DNA of 64,000 nt from Mesorhizobium sp. B2-7-1 (GTDB lineage: Bacteria > Pseudomonadota > Alphaproteobacteria > Rhizobiales > Rhizobiaceae): contig NZ_VFUA01000017.1 in the NCBI RefSeq assembly GCF_006440735.1, positions 1 through 64,000 of the forward strand, in the 5' to 3' direction. The position numbers were made by a program, and so were the translations under genes. Position 1 is the stretch's first letter, and each line of letters starts with the position of its first letter. The notes beneath the pieces were generated by a model that was not told the origin of the DNA, did no database searches, and saw only the letters and a program-made list of their open reading frames with translations. This document shows positions 1-7,400 of this stretch, one piece after another.

Positions 1-77
1 CGAGTTCGGCAGGCAGCACGCGCATGAAATTGGCGAAGATGAAGACGGCGAACGGGATGCGGATCGCCGAATAGACG
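1..77. repeat. 77-bp exact copy of internal permease sequence at the window edge
   Basis: These 77 bases are identical to 4263-4339, inside the second CUT1 permease gene, and the match stops exactly at base 78. Read on the minus strand, the copy continues out of frame from the gene at 78-225, so it does not form a natural fusion. A length of exactly 77 equals a common de Bruijn k-mer overlap, so a mis-joined contig end is the simplest explanation. A real small duplication is possible but less likely. Confidence 0.85.
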
Positions 78-225
78 CCGCCAGCGCCGTGAGGCGGCGG
101 CCCGGGCTTTCCTCCAGAAGTTGCGCCCAGCGTTCGAGGCGCTGGCCGCGATTGGCGATGAGAGCCGGTGCTTCCGCATGAACGTCGGCAACGGCGTTGA
201 TTTGGTCAAGGGTTTGGTGTTTCAC
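78..225 (-). CDS. Hypothetical protein, N-terminal fragment cut by the edge junction
   Basis: A minus-strand reading frame starts with GTG at 225-223, preceded by an AGGAGA-type ribosome binding site. It encodes about 49 residues beginning MKHQTLDQIN and containing RLERWAQLLEESPGRRL. The style resembles short conserved rhizobial proteins of unknown function, though I cannot name the family with certainty. The frame is lost where the 77-bp permease copy begins, so the rest of the gene is missing here. The start and frame are convincing because of the ribosome binding site and coherent composition. The function is unknown. Confidence 0.55.
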
Positions 226-364
226 GGCCGTCTCCTGTGTCGGCAGATGGCCCCCATCCATTACGGGAATTAAGGCGGCCACCGACGCCGGCAAGAGCCG
301 AAACAGGTGCGCGGAATGATTTGATCGTTACGTGTCGCCATCGCGCGGCCCGCCCGATCAGGTT

Positions 365-389
365 GGAACCATCCGCGCGCGCGACCGTT
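365..389 (+). promoter_or_regulatory. EcfG (RpoE2)-type general stress promoter
   Basis: GGAAC at 365-369 is followed after exactly 16 bases by CGTT at 386-389. This matches the alphaproteobacterial EcfG sigma factor consensus (GGAAC, 16-17 bases, CGTT). It lies about 140 bases upstream of the small proline-rich gene and on the same strand, leaving a leader of roughly 130 bases. The rest of 226-525 shows no other gene I can support. Confidence 0.6.
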
Positions 390-525
390 CTGCCAGCTTG
401 CGCCGCTAATCGCTCCCGGCGAAGCGCCCGAATGCGCGATCACCTCCATCATGTCAGGTCGGGCCGGACATCTCGCTTGTTGGGTCGAGCAGGCCTTGCC
501 AAGGCATCGAGCAGAAGGAAACCCG

Positions 526-708
526 ATGGCCATTCTCCCCAGCCCGGATCCGGTTCCCACGCCGGTGCCGACCCCGCCGCCCATCCCGGAACCGAAGCCG
601 GTGCGCGAGCCGGATCCGGATCGGCTGCCCGACGAGGCGCCGATCCCCAATCCCGACGAGAATGACGCGCCGCCCAGGCATTCGGCCGTCATAGGGCGCC
701 GGCTTTGA
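526..708 (+). CDS. Small proline-rich protein (60 aa), function unknown
   Basis: The ATG at 526 follows an AAGGAA ribosome binding site; a longer in-frame start at 451 lacks one. The 60-residue product is strongly biased: residues 5-45 are dominated by Pro, Asp and Glu in a P-x-P pattern (PDPVPTPVPTPP, then PIPEPKPVREPDPD), followed by a short basic tail. It has no signal peptide or membrane segment and is probably disordered and cytosolic. It is a single gene, ended by a perfect hairpin at 717-743, and is preceded by an EcfG-type promoter, which suggests induction under general stress. No function is assigned. Confidence 0.65.
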   Translation: MAILPSPDPVPTPVPTPPPIPEPKPVREPDPDRLPDEAPIPNPDENDAPPRHSAVIGRRL

Positions 709-716
709 CCTGGCTC

Positions 717-743
717 CCGGGAGGCGCCGGACGCGCCTCCCGG
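717..743. terminator. Perfect hairpin between convergent genes
   Basis: CCGGGAGGCGC pairs perfectly with GCGCCTCCCGG across a 5-base loop. It sits between the stop codons of the proline-rich gene (708) and the SIS gene (753), so it can end transcription from both sides. There is no long T-run. Confidence 0.7.
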
Positions 744-752
744 CCAATCCCA

Positions 753-1544
753 TCACTCGCCGCGCATCGTCGCCTGGAAGGTCGGCAGGTGCTTTTTCTG
801 CGCCTCGATCATGCGTTCGCGGTAGACGCCGTAGATGACGTCGGTATCGTGCAGCGTAACGCCCGCGATGGTCGGCGAGGCGAAGACCGGCAGCTCGATG
901 CCGCGCTTCGACAGTTGCTCGGCCGTGCGCGCAAGCAGCTCATGCGCCATGATCATCGCCAGCACCGTCGAGGAACCCGCCACCGGCCGGCTCCAGCCTT
1001 CGATCGGCACCACCGCGTCCTCGATCGGCGAGCAGGTGTCGATGACGAGGTCGGCTGCGTCCGCCAGCCGCTTGCCGGAGGAATGCGTGGCCGGCTTGTC
1101 GAGATTGTTCTTGCTGGTCACCGCGACGACGAAGATGCCGCGCTTCTTGGCGTAGAGGGCAGTGTCGATGCCCGACGAATTGCGGCCGCTATGGCCGAAG
1201 ATGATGATGGAATCGCCCTTGTTCAGCGGCTGGTGGTCGAGGAACTTCTCGGCGTATTTCTCGGTTCGCTCCAGCCACAAAAGCTCGCGCACGCCGCCGG
1301 CGCCGAGCACGTTGTGCCACATCACCCTCGGGTCCGTCAGGGGGTTGAAGCCGACGAAGCTGCCATAGCGCGGGAACATCTCCTGCGCCGGCAGCACCGA
1401 ATGGCCGGAGCCGTAGAGATGCACCAGCCCGCCATTCTCGAGCGTGTCGGCAAAGCGGCTCGCCGCCTGGCCGAAGGCTTCGGCATTCGCCTTTGAAGCC
1501 TGTTCGAGAAGAGCGGTGAGGCGTGGGATATAGAGATCGGACAC
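753..1544 (-). CDS. SIS-domain (UPF0309-like) phosphosugar-binding protein
   Basis: This 263-residue protein is a sugar isomerase (SIS) fold, with GSGHS near residues 47-51 in the phosphosugar-binding position and FGHSGRNSSGID as the second loop. Its overall pattern resembles the UPF0309 family, cytosolic proteins expected to bind or isomerise sugar phosphates. I chose the GTG at 1544 because CAGGAG lies 7-8 bases before it; the open frame upstream is only a shadow of the GntR gene. It is the last gene of the minus-strand uptake operon, 22 bases after the GntR stop. That position fits isomerisation or sensing of the phosphorylated amino sugar made by the ROK kinase. The exact reaction is not known. 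Confidence 0.8.
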   Translation of the reverse strand: MSDLYIPRLTALLEQASKANAEAFGQAASRFADTLENGGLVHLYGSGHSVLPAQEMFPRYGSFVGFNPLTDPRVMWHNVLGAGGVRELLWLERTEKYAEKFLDHQPLNKGDSIIIFGHSGRNSSGIDTALYAKKRGIFVVAVTSKNNLDKPATHSSGKRLADAADLVIDTCSPIEDAVVPIEGWSRPVAGSSTVLAMIMAHELLARTAEQLSKRGIELPVFASPTIAGVTLHDTDVIYGVYRERMIEAQKKHLPTFQATMRGE

Positions 1545-1566
1545 TTTGGTACTCCTGTTGATCGTG

Positions 1567-2334
1567 TCAGCTTCTGGTGTTTGGGAGGCGGCCGGCGCGC
1601 AGCGTCGAGCGGATCTCGTAGCGGTCGCCGCGCATGACGGAGACGGTGAATTCGAACGGGCCGCGCTCGTCGATGGTGATGCGCTCGACCACGAAGGCGG
1701 GACTGCCTGCGGGCAGGTCGAGCAACTCGGCGTCCGCCGCGCCGACGGCGCCGACACGGTAATTCTCGCGCGCCTCGACCGGCACGATGCCGTACTGGCG
1801 CTCCAGCGCCTCATAGAGCGAGCCCTTGAGCAGACCGGCATCGAGAAAGCCCGGCACACGCGCCGCTGCCAGTTGCGCCGTCTGGATGCCGATCGGCTCG
1901 TTGTTGCCGAGCCGCAGCCGCCGGATGCGCACGACGGGATCCCCCTCCTCGATCTCCAGCGCGCCGGCCGCAGCCGCGCTCGCCGTGGTCAGGCTGCAGT
2001 CGAGCAGGCGCGAGCCGGCGACCACGCCGATATTGCCCATCTCCTGGGTGAAGGAAGTGAGCTCGCGTGTGCCGGCGACCAGGGTGGTGGAGCGCACGAA
2101 AGTGCCTCGGCCATGCTCGCGCCGGAGCAGCCCGCTTTCCTCCAGGTTGCGCAGCGCGTGGCGCAGCGTGATGCGGCTGACGCCGAACAGCGCGCAGAGC
2201 CGGTCCTCGGCCGGTATCTGGTCTCCTGTCGCCCATTCGCCGCTCTTGACGATGGCGCGGATCGCCTCCTCGACCTGATACCAGAGCGGCTGGGGCCGCC
2301 TGCGGTCCGGCTGCTGAAAGCTCGCTTCGCTCAT
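1567..2334 (-). CDS. GntR-family (HutC subfamily) transcriptional regulator
   Basis: The product has 255 residues. An N-terminal winged helix-turn-helix (about residues 15-85, with the DRLCALFGVSRITLRHAL recognition region) is followed by a UTRA effector domain (about 95-240), as in HutC-type regulators such as those sensing GlcNAc-6-phosphate. The ATG at 2334 overlaps the stop of the ROK gene (ATGA) and has GGAGG upstream. Lying inside the operon, it is probably a local repressor responding to a phosphorylated sugar from this pathway. A near-perfect palindrome at 7156-7169, upstream of the first gene, is a candidate target. The family call is firm; the effector is inferred. Confidence 0.85.
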   Translation of the reverse strand: MSEASFQQPDRRRPQPLWYQVEEAIRAIVKSGEWATGDQIPAEDRLCALFGVSRITLRHALRNLEESGLLRREHGRGTFVRSTTLVAGTRELTSFTQEMGNIGVVAGSRLLDCSLTTASAAAAGALEIEEGDPVVRIRRLRLGNNEPIGIQTAQLAAARVPGFLDAGLLKGSLYEALERQYGIVPVEARENYRVGAVGAADAELLDLPAGSPAFVVERITIDERGPFEFTVSVMRGDRYEIRSTLRAGRLPNTRS

Positions 2335-3203
2335 CGGATCTGCCTCCACCCACTGCCCGCCTGCCCGGCAAGTGCGGCGCCGATCAGCCCGGCGCGGGAG
2401 CCGAATTTTCCAGGCTTGAGTTCGATGCCGCGCAGATGCGGCGGCAATTGACGCCGCAGTGCCGCAAGCAGCGGCGGCGCGATCACGTCCAGCGCATCGG
2501 CGAGGCCACCCGAGACCAGGATGACGCCCGGATCGAGCAGCCCGACGGCGCCGGCAAGCGCGGTGCCGAGCTGACGCGCCGGCACCTCGAGCGAGGTCTG
2601 CGCTGCAAGGTCGCCTGCCTTGGCGGCTTCGATCAGCTGTCGGCTGTCGGCCAGTCCAATCTGTGCGGCAAGGGCGTCCAGCGCACGACCGGAGGCGACA
2701 CGTTCCAGCCAGCCGCTGCGATCCTCGCCGTGGTCCTTGATGTCGGCGCTGGCCCAGCCGAAGGAGCAGGCGCCGCCATGCGCGCCGGCGACGATGCGGC
2801 CATTGGCCAGAACCGCCGAGCCGATGCCGGTGCCGATCGCAAGCAGGATCGCGTCGGAGACGCCCTTGGCCGCGCCTTGCGCTGCTTCCGCCAGCAGCGC
2901 GATCTGCGCGTCATTGCCGACCGCCACGCGAAGGTTGGGAAACAGCGCCGCCATGTCGACGCCGTCGAGCCAGGGCAGGTTCGGAATCCAACGGCAGACC
3001 GACCCTTGGACCAGGCCCGGCACGGCAAGCCCGAGCGCCTCGGCTTCGCCCCCGGTCGCAAGCGCGCGGACGCGCGCCACGAACGCATCGAGGTTCTGCG
3101 GCGCCGGCTCGCGGACTTGCGGTGTAAGCGCGCCGACATCGCCGGTATGGGCGGCGGCGCGCAGATTGGTGCCGCCGAGATCGATGGCGAGGACCCGCGT
3201 CAT
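2331..3203 (-). CDS. ROK-family sugar kinase (amino sugar or hexose)
   Basis: This 290-residue cytosolic protein has the ROK/actin-like ATPase layout: phosphate-1 motif DLGGTNLR at 8-15, catalytic-type Asp98 in VGNDAQ and GTGIGSA at 124-130. It should phosphorylate a sugar with ATP, and its neighbours point to an N-acylated or free amino sugar. The usual ROK zinc cluster (CxCGxxGCxE) is absent: the corresponding stretch (about 141-172) keeps only the terminal Glu-Arg-x-x-Ser-Gly part and has no Cys pair. It overlaps the deacetylase upstream and the regulator downstream by four bases each, so it is translationally coupled. Substrate specificity cannot be read from the sequence. Confidence 0.8.
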   Translation of the reverse strand: MTRVLAIDLGGTNLRAAAHTGDVGALTPQVREPAPQNLDAFVARVRALATGGEAEALGLAVPGLVQGSVCRWIPNLPWLDGVDMAALFPNLRVAVGNDAQIALLAEAAQGAAKGVSDAILLAIGTGIGSAVLANGRIVAGAHGGACSFGWASADIKDHGEDRSGWLERVASGRALDALAAQIGLADSRQLIEAAKAGDLAAQTSLEVPARQLGTALAGAVGLLDPGVILVSGGLADALDVIAPPLLAALRRQLPPHLRGIELKPGKFGSRAGLIGAALAGQAGSGWRQIR

Positions 3204-3940
3204 GTCTCGCGACTCCGATCGGCGGGCGGCGCGAACAGGCCGCTGCCGGCATTCCAGGAATGCGAGGCCGCCGCGAAAGCCTGCGCATGGCGTGTGCCGC
3301 GCAGGCAGCCGCGCAGCCGGTAGAGCGCGCTGTAATAGTCGACATAGGGAAAGCTGCTTAAGCCCCGCGCCAGCTCATATTCCATCACCGCCTCGTGCCA
3401 GGCGTCGAAGCCGGCGCTGACATCGACGAGGTGCTCGGGCCGGAAACCCTCGTCGTCCTCCCAGTTCTCGCCGAACAGCAAAAGCTGCGGCGTGTGCGCC
3501 GGATGGGCGCGCTTCAGCGTCGGCAGCGCGGCAAAGACGATGCCGTTCTGGGTAAGATGCGCCGCAGCGCGATGGTCCTTGTGCCAGCTGCCGTGCCAGT
3601 GCGTGATGACGACCTCCGGTCGCACCTCGCGGATGACGTCGCAGACCTGGAGCGCAGTCGCGTTGTCGTTGGGCAGGAAGGCGTCGCGCAGCTTCATGTT
3701 GCGCATGGCGACGCCGAGCCGCGCGGCGGCCTTCGCCGCCTCGTCCTCCTTCTGCGCCGAATAGTGCTCCGGGATCAGGCAGGGATGACCCTGCTCGCCC
3801 ATCGACAGATGCAGGAAGGAGACCCGGGCGCCGCCCTTGGCGGCCGCCGCCGCCAACGGTCCCGCGATGACCTCGGCGTCGAAGGCATGCGCCCCGACGA
3901 CCAGGATCGAACGCGCGGCATAGACCTTGTCCTCGATCAT
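3200..3940 (-). CDS. PIG-L/LmbE-family N-deacetylase
   Basis: The 246-residue protein belongs to the PIG-L (LmbE) zinc deacetylases, which remove N-acetyl groups from GlcNAc-type sugars. The first metal motif is an altered HPDD, seen as HAFD (His18, Asp21), and the second is HxDH-like, HKDH (His120 to His123). The ATG at 3940 overlaps the stop of the permease upstream (ATGA), and the 3' end overlaps the ROK start. No signal peptide is seen, so it should act on imported sugar in the cytosol. Together with the kinase and SIS protein it suggests deacetylation, phosphorylation, then isomerisation or deamination. Activity on another acetylated metabolite is possible. Confidence 0.85.
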   Translation of the reverse strand: MIEDKVYAARSILVVGAHAFDAEVIAGPLAAAAAKGGARVSFLHLSMGEQGHPCLIPEHYSAQKEDEAAKAAARLGVAMRNMKLRDAFLPNDNATALQVCDVIREVRPEVVITHWHGSWHKDHRAAAHLTQNGIVFAALPTLKRAHPAHTPQLLLFGENWEDDEGFRPEHLVDVSAGFDAWHEAVMEYELARGLSSFPYVDYYSALYRLRGCLRGTRHAQAFAAASHSWNAGSGLFAPPADRSRET

Positions 3941-4812
3941 TTCATGCCTCCCCCAGCGCCGACGCCCTCGCGAATCTGGCGCGCCAGCAAACAATACATG
4001 ATCAGGATCGGCGCCATGGAGATCGCCAGCGAGGCGAACACCAGGCCCCAATCGGTGCGGAACTGCCCGACGAACACGCTGATCGCCAGCGGCACTGTCT
4101 TGTAGCGGTCGTCGAAGATGAAGATCAGCGGGAAGAAGAAATCGTTCCACACCGCGATCGCCGTGAAGATGGCGACGATCGACACCGCCGGCTTCACCAT
4201 CGGCAACACGATCTGGAACAGGATGCGGGCCTCGCCGGCCCCGTCCATGCGCGCCGCCTCGTCGAGTTCGGCAGGCAGCACGCGCATGAAATTGGCGAAG
4301 ATGAAGACGGCGAACGGGATGCGGATCGCCGAATAGACGAGGATCAGCCCGGTGAGCGAATCGAGCAAGCCGAGAGTGCGCATCAGCGTGAACAGCTCGA
4401 CCGAGGCCAGCCGGATCGGCAGCATGATGCCGGACAGGAAGAGGCCGAGCATGATGCCGTTCCAGCCGAGCTTGTAGCGGCTGAGCGGATAGGCTGCCAT
4501 CGCCGATACGACGATGGTGAGGACCACCGCGCCGCCGGTGACGACCAGGCTGTTGATGAAATTGTGGCCGAGATCGGCGCGCGTCCAGGCGCGGACGAAA
4601 TTGTCGAGCGCCCAGCTCTGCGGCAGGCCGAGCCGGTTGTCGTAGATTTCCGCCGTCGTCTTGAAGCACGAGACGACGAGGATGTAGAGCGGCAACAGCA
4701 CCGCCGCCGTCCAGATCAAAAGGATGATCCAGCCCGGCAGCCGCGCCAGTTTTTGCGGGATGGCCAATTCCTGCTGAAAGGCCAATCTTCGCTGAAGGGA
4801 CCGGGCGCTCAT
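3937..4812 (-). CDS. CUT1 ABC sugar transporter permease (MalG type)
   Basis: This 291-residue membrane protein has about six transmembrane segments, the first at residues 26-48. It carries the inner-membrane permease motif that contacts the ATPase: EAA, variant form DEAARMDGAGEARILFQIVLP in the cytoplasmic loop. Length and layout match MalG-type permeases (COG0395). It overlaps the preceding permease and the following deacetylase by four bases each. It would form the channel with the 4809-5741 permease and take substrate from the binding protein at 5798-7069. Part of it (4263-4339) is repeated exactly at the window start. No ATPase gene is present in the operon. Confidence 0.9.
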   Translation of the reverse strand: MSARSLQRRLAFQQELAIPQKLARLPGWIILLIWTAAVLLPLYILVVSCFKTTAEIYDNRLGLPQSWALDNFVRAWTRADLGHNFINSLVVTGGAVVLTIVVSAMAAYPLSRYKLGWNGIMLGLFLSGIMLPIRLASVELFTLMRTLGLLDSLTGLILVYSAIRIPFAVFIFANFMRVLPAELDEAARMDGAGEARILFQIVLPMVKPAVSIVAIFTAIAVWNDFFFPLIFIFDDRYKTVPLAISVFVGQFRTDWGLVFASLAISMAPILIMYCLLARQIREGVGAGGGMK

Positions 4813-5741
4813 AGCTCGACCGTCCGCTTGTCGAAGAAGCGCAGCATCAACAGCGTGCCGATGCTGAGGATCAGGAACAGCATCGTCCCGAGCGCCAGCG
4901 CCAGCCCGATATCGGTGATGCCGACCGCGCCTTCCGCGCCGAAGGCCAGCCGGTAGAAATAGGTGACAAGAGTATCGGTCGAATAGCTCGGATTGCCCTG
5001 CACGCCCTGCATCACATAGACGATGTCGAACTGGTTGAAGGTGTTGATGAAGGAGAGCGTCGTCAGCGTCCCGAGCGCCGGCATCAAAAGTGGCAGCGCT
5101 ATCGCATAGAGCATGCGCGCGTTGCCGGCGCCGTCGAGCTTCGCCGCCTCGAACACCTGCGGCGAAATCTGACGGAGGCCCGCCGTATAGATCAGCACCG
5201 GCAGGCCCATCCAGTTCCAGGCGTCGACGGCGATCAGCATGCCGAGCGCGGTGTGGCTGTTGCCGAGCACGGTCAGCCTGCCCTGATGCAGGCCCAGACC
5301 ATTGAGCGCCCATTCGATGATGCCAGCCGGCGCCAAGAGCAGGCGCCACAGCGCGCCGACGATGACGGGGCTGAGCACCGCAGGGAAGAAGAACACCGAC
5401 TGGAAGAGGGCAGCGCCCCTGCCGCGCAGGAAAAGCAGCCAGGCGAACAGGAGGCCGAGCCCGTTCTGCAGCACCATGATGCCGAAGAACCACGCGATGT
5501 TGTGCCAGAGCGCCCCGTAGAGCCGCGCGCCGCTCGGAAACGCGAACAGCCGCGTGAAGTTCGCCAGCCCCGCGAACTCCTGCATGCGCAGCCCCTTCCA
5601 GGTGAAGAAGCTGCCCCACAGCGACATGAGCAGCGGATAAAGCACGAACAGCCCGTAGACGGCCAAGGCCGGCAGGATGAACAGCACCGCCATGCGCTGC
5701 TGCGTGCGCTGGAGGCTGGTCGTGCGGCGAGGCTTGATCAT
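4809..5741 (-). CDS. CUT1 ABC sugar transporter permease (MalF/UgpA type)
   Basis: The product is about 310 residues with six predicted membrane spans and the EAA-type loop EAAKLDGAGNARMLYAIALP, placing it with MalF/UgpA-like permeases (COG1175). Two starts are possible. ATG at 5741 gives MIKPRRTT and a normal short basic N-terminus but has a poor ribosome binding site. GTG at 5801 overlaps the stop of the binding protein gene and adds 20 mostly basic residues. I list the ATG start but the coupled GTG cannot be excluded. It forms the heterodimeric channel with the next gene, with which it overlaps (ATGA). Confidence 0.88.
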   Translation of the reverse strand: MIKPRRTTSLQRTQQRMAVLFILPALAVYGLFVLYPLLMSLWGSFFTWKGLRMQEFAGLANFTRLFAFPSGARLYGALWHNIAWFFGIMVLQNGLGLLFAWLLFLRGRGAALFQSVFFFPAVLSPVIVGALWRLLLAPAGIIEWALNGLGLHQGRLTVLGNSHTALGMLIAVDAWNWMGLPVLIYTAGLRQISPQVFEAAKLDGAGNARMLYAIALPLLMPALGTLTTLSFINTFNQFDIVYVMQGVQGNPSYSTDTLVTYFYRLAFGAEGAVGITDIGLALALGTMLFLILSIGTLLMLRFFDKRTVEL

Positions 5742-5797
5742 GCGCTGCGTTCTATCGAGGAAAAAGCGCCGGCCGCGTCTCGGCCGACGCCGCTCCT

Positions 5798-7069
5798 TCA
5801 CTGCTTCGGCTTGAACCAGGTGGCGACGGCCGCCTGCATGTCGGCCGCCAGCTTCTCCGGCGCGACATTGCCTTCGACCATGTCGATGATCCCGGACTGC
5901 AGCACCGACGACGCCGTCGGCGTTTGCCAGCGGAAGCCGACCAGCGTCAGGTAGGGCGTTGAGTTCTTCGCCATCTCCATCATCTTGGAAAGCACCGGGT
6001 CCTTCACGGTGACGTCGGTGCGGGCGGGCGGCCAGCCGAGCTCGTCGGCGAAGGCCTGTGCGAATTCGGCCGAGGCCATGTAGTTCAGCACCTTGGTCGC
6101 CGCTTCCTTGTTCTGGCTTTCGGAGACCAGACCATAGGAGCCATCCGAGAAGGCCGAGGTGTAGAGCTTGGTCGAGGCATCGTCGGCCGGGAACGGGAAG
6201 ATCGAGAATTTCAGCTTCGGGTTCTGCGACTTGAAGCTGCCGTTCTCGAACGACCCGCCGAAGAACATCGCCGCCTTGCCGCCGATGAACTGCTGCGTCG
6301 CGGTCGTGTAGTCGATGCCGGCAAAACCGTCGGAATAATAGGGCTTCAGCTCGGCGAAGCGCTTCAGCGCCGCGACATAGCGGGGATCCTCGAAGGTCGC
6401 TTTCCCACTCATCATCTCGTCATAGAAACCCGGGCCGTAAAGCGTCGGCCCGATGACGCCGACGCCGATCTCCAGCTCCCAGGCCGAGCCGTTGGCGCCG
6501 CCATTGGCGATCGGCGTGATGCCCGCCGCCTTGAGCTTCTCGCAGGCGGCGACGAAGTCCCTGTAGGTCTTGGGGACCTCGATACCTTGCGCGGCGAAAA
6601 TGTCTTCATTGTAGAACACGCCCATCATCGGCACCGAATAGGGCACGCCGTAGATCTTGCCGTCGGCACGGCCGCGCGCGCCGCCAAGCGCGGCATCCGG
6701 CATGTTCTTCAGTTCCGCCACGCTGTCGTCGAGCGCGTCGAGATAGCCGCCTTCGATGAAGGGCTGCAATTCGCCATAGGCCTTGAGCTGCGCGATATCG
6801 GGCCCGCGACCGCCGCGCAGCGCCGTGCTCAGGCGGTTCTGGTAATCGGCGTCGGGCGTGAACTGGATGTCGACCTTGATATCGGGGTTCTTCTTCTCGA
6901 AGGCCTCGAAGATGCGGTGCATCGCTGCCTCGTCCTCGGTGCGCCAGCTCCACAGCGTCACCGTCGAATCGGCGCGGGCCGGCAGCGTCGTAAAGATGGC
7001 CGCGCTGGCGGCGGCAAGGCCGCCGATCAGGCCGAGCACGGCGCGCCGGTATATGGAAAGCATGCTCAT
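5798..7069 (-). CDS. CUT1 ABC transporter sugar-binding protein
   Basis: This 423-residue extracytoplasmic solute-binding protein (family 1, MalE-like) has a signal peptide at residues 1-33 with a hydrophobic core and a PARADS cleavage region. The mature part starts with VTLWSW and contains the family pattern of alternating lobes (YGVPYSVPMMGVFYNED near residue 140). The ATG at 7069 is preceded by GGGAGA; upstream in-frame codons have no better site. It is the first gene of the minus-strand operon and so the most highly expressed. It would capture a sugar in the periplasm for the two permeases. The substrate is unknown; downstream genes suggest an N-acetylated amino sugar or a disaccharide containing one. 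Confidence 0.9.
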   Translation of the reverse strand: MSMLSIYRRAVLGLIGGLAAASAAIFTTLPARADSTVTLWSWRTEDEAAMHRIFEAFEKKNPDIKVDIQFTPDADYQNRLSTALRGGRGPDIAQLKAYGELQPFIEGGYLDALDDSVAELKNMPDAALGGARGRADGKIYGVPYSVPMMGVFYNEDIFAAQGIEVPKTYRDFVAACEKLKAAGITPIANGGANGSAWELEIGVGVIGPTLYGPGFYDEMMSGKATFEDPRYVAALKRFAELKPYYSDGFAGIDYTTATQQFIGGKAAMFFGGSFENGSFKSQNPKLKFSIFPFPADDASTKLYTSAFSDGSYGLVSESQNKEAATKVLNYMASAEFAQAFADELGWPPARTDVTVKDPVLSKMMEMAKNSTPYLTLVGFRWQTPTASSVLQSGIIDMVEGNVAPEKLAADMQAAVATWFKPKQ

Positions 7070-7400
7070 TACCAGTTCTCCCATTGTTTCGGTTTTGAGG
7101 TCCGCGCGGCAAGCGGCAGAAGGCACTCGTCGCAACTCGTCTGCTTTTCCACAAAGTCATTATAACGACATGATGCCATTCGCAAGAGCGATCAGGGCGT
7201 TTGCGGCCGCTGGCCGATCGAGATGTGCGAAGGGAGTATCGATATATCTATCTGATTAATATATGTAATTAAGATAAGCCGACATTACCCGGATTTTTGA
7301 TCCACAAATCTGATCCAAACCTTCGCATGCAAGGGGCTTGCGCCCTTGCTCAAACTTGTCATAACGTCATTTGCTCTCACGGCTTATGTGGAGGATGCCG
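7070..7400. promoter_or_regulatory. Divergent AT-rich regulatory region between two transporter operons
   Basis: About 330 bases separate the divergent binding protein genes and no coding region is convincing. The part from 7140 to 7320 is clearly richer in A and T than its surroundings and should hold both promoters. It contains the palindrome at 7156-7169 and a related half-conserved site at 7357-7369, 31 bases before the ATG at 7401. I could not assign individual -35 and -10 boxes. Confidence 0.55.
7156..7169. promoter_or_regulatory. Near-perfect 14-bp palindrome, candidate GntR operator
   Basis: GTCATTATAACGAC is palindromic apart from one pair (A/C at the fourth positions). It lies 87 bases upstream of the first gene of the operon that encodes a GntR/HutC regulator. 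A related sequence, GTCATAACGTCA, lies at 7358-7369 before the opposite operon. Size and position suit an operator, but the link to this regulator is inferred. Confidence 0.35.

Noticed and set aside
237..692. Overlapping frames on both strands near the proline-rich gene
   Set aside because: Low-complexity shadows; only the 526-708 frame has a good ribosome binding site and a matching promoter and terminator.
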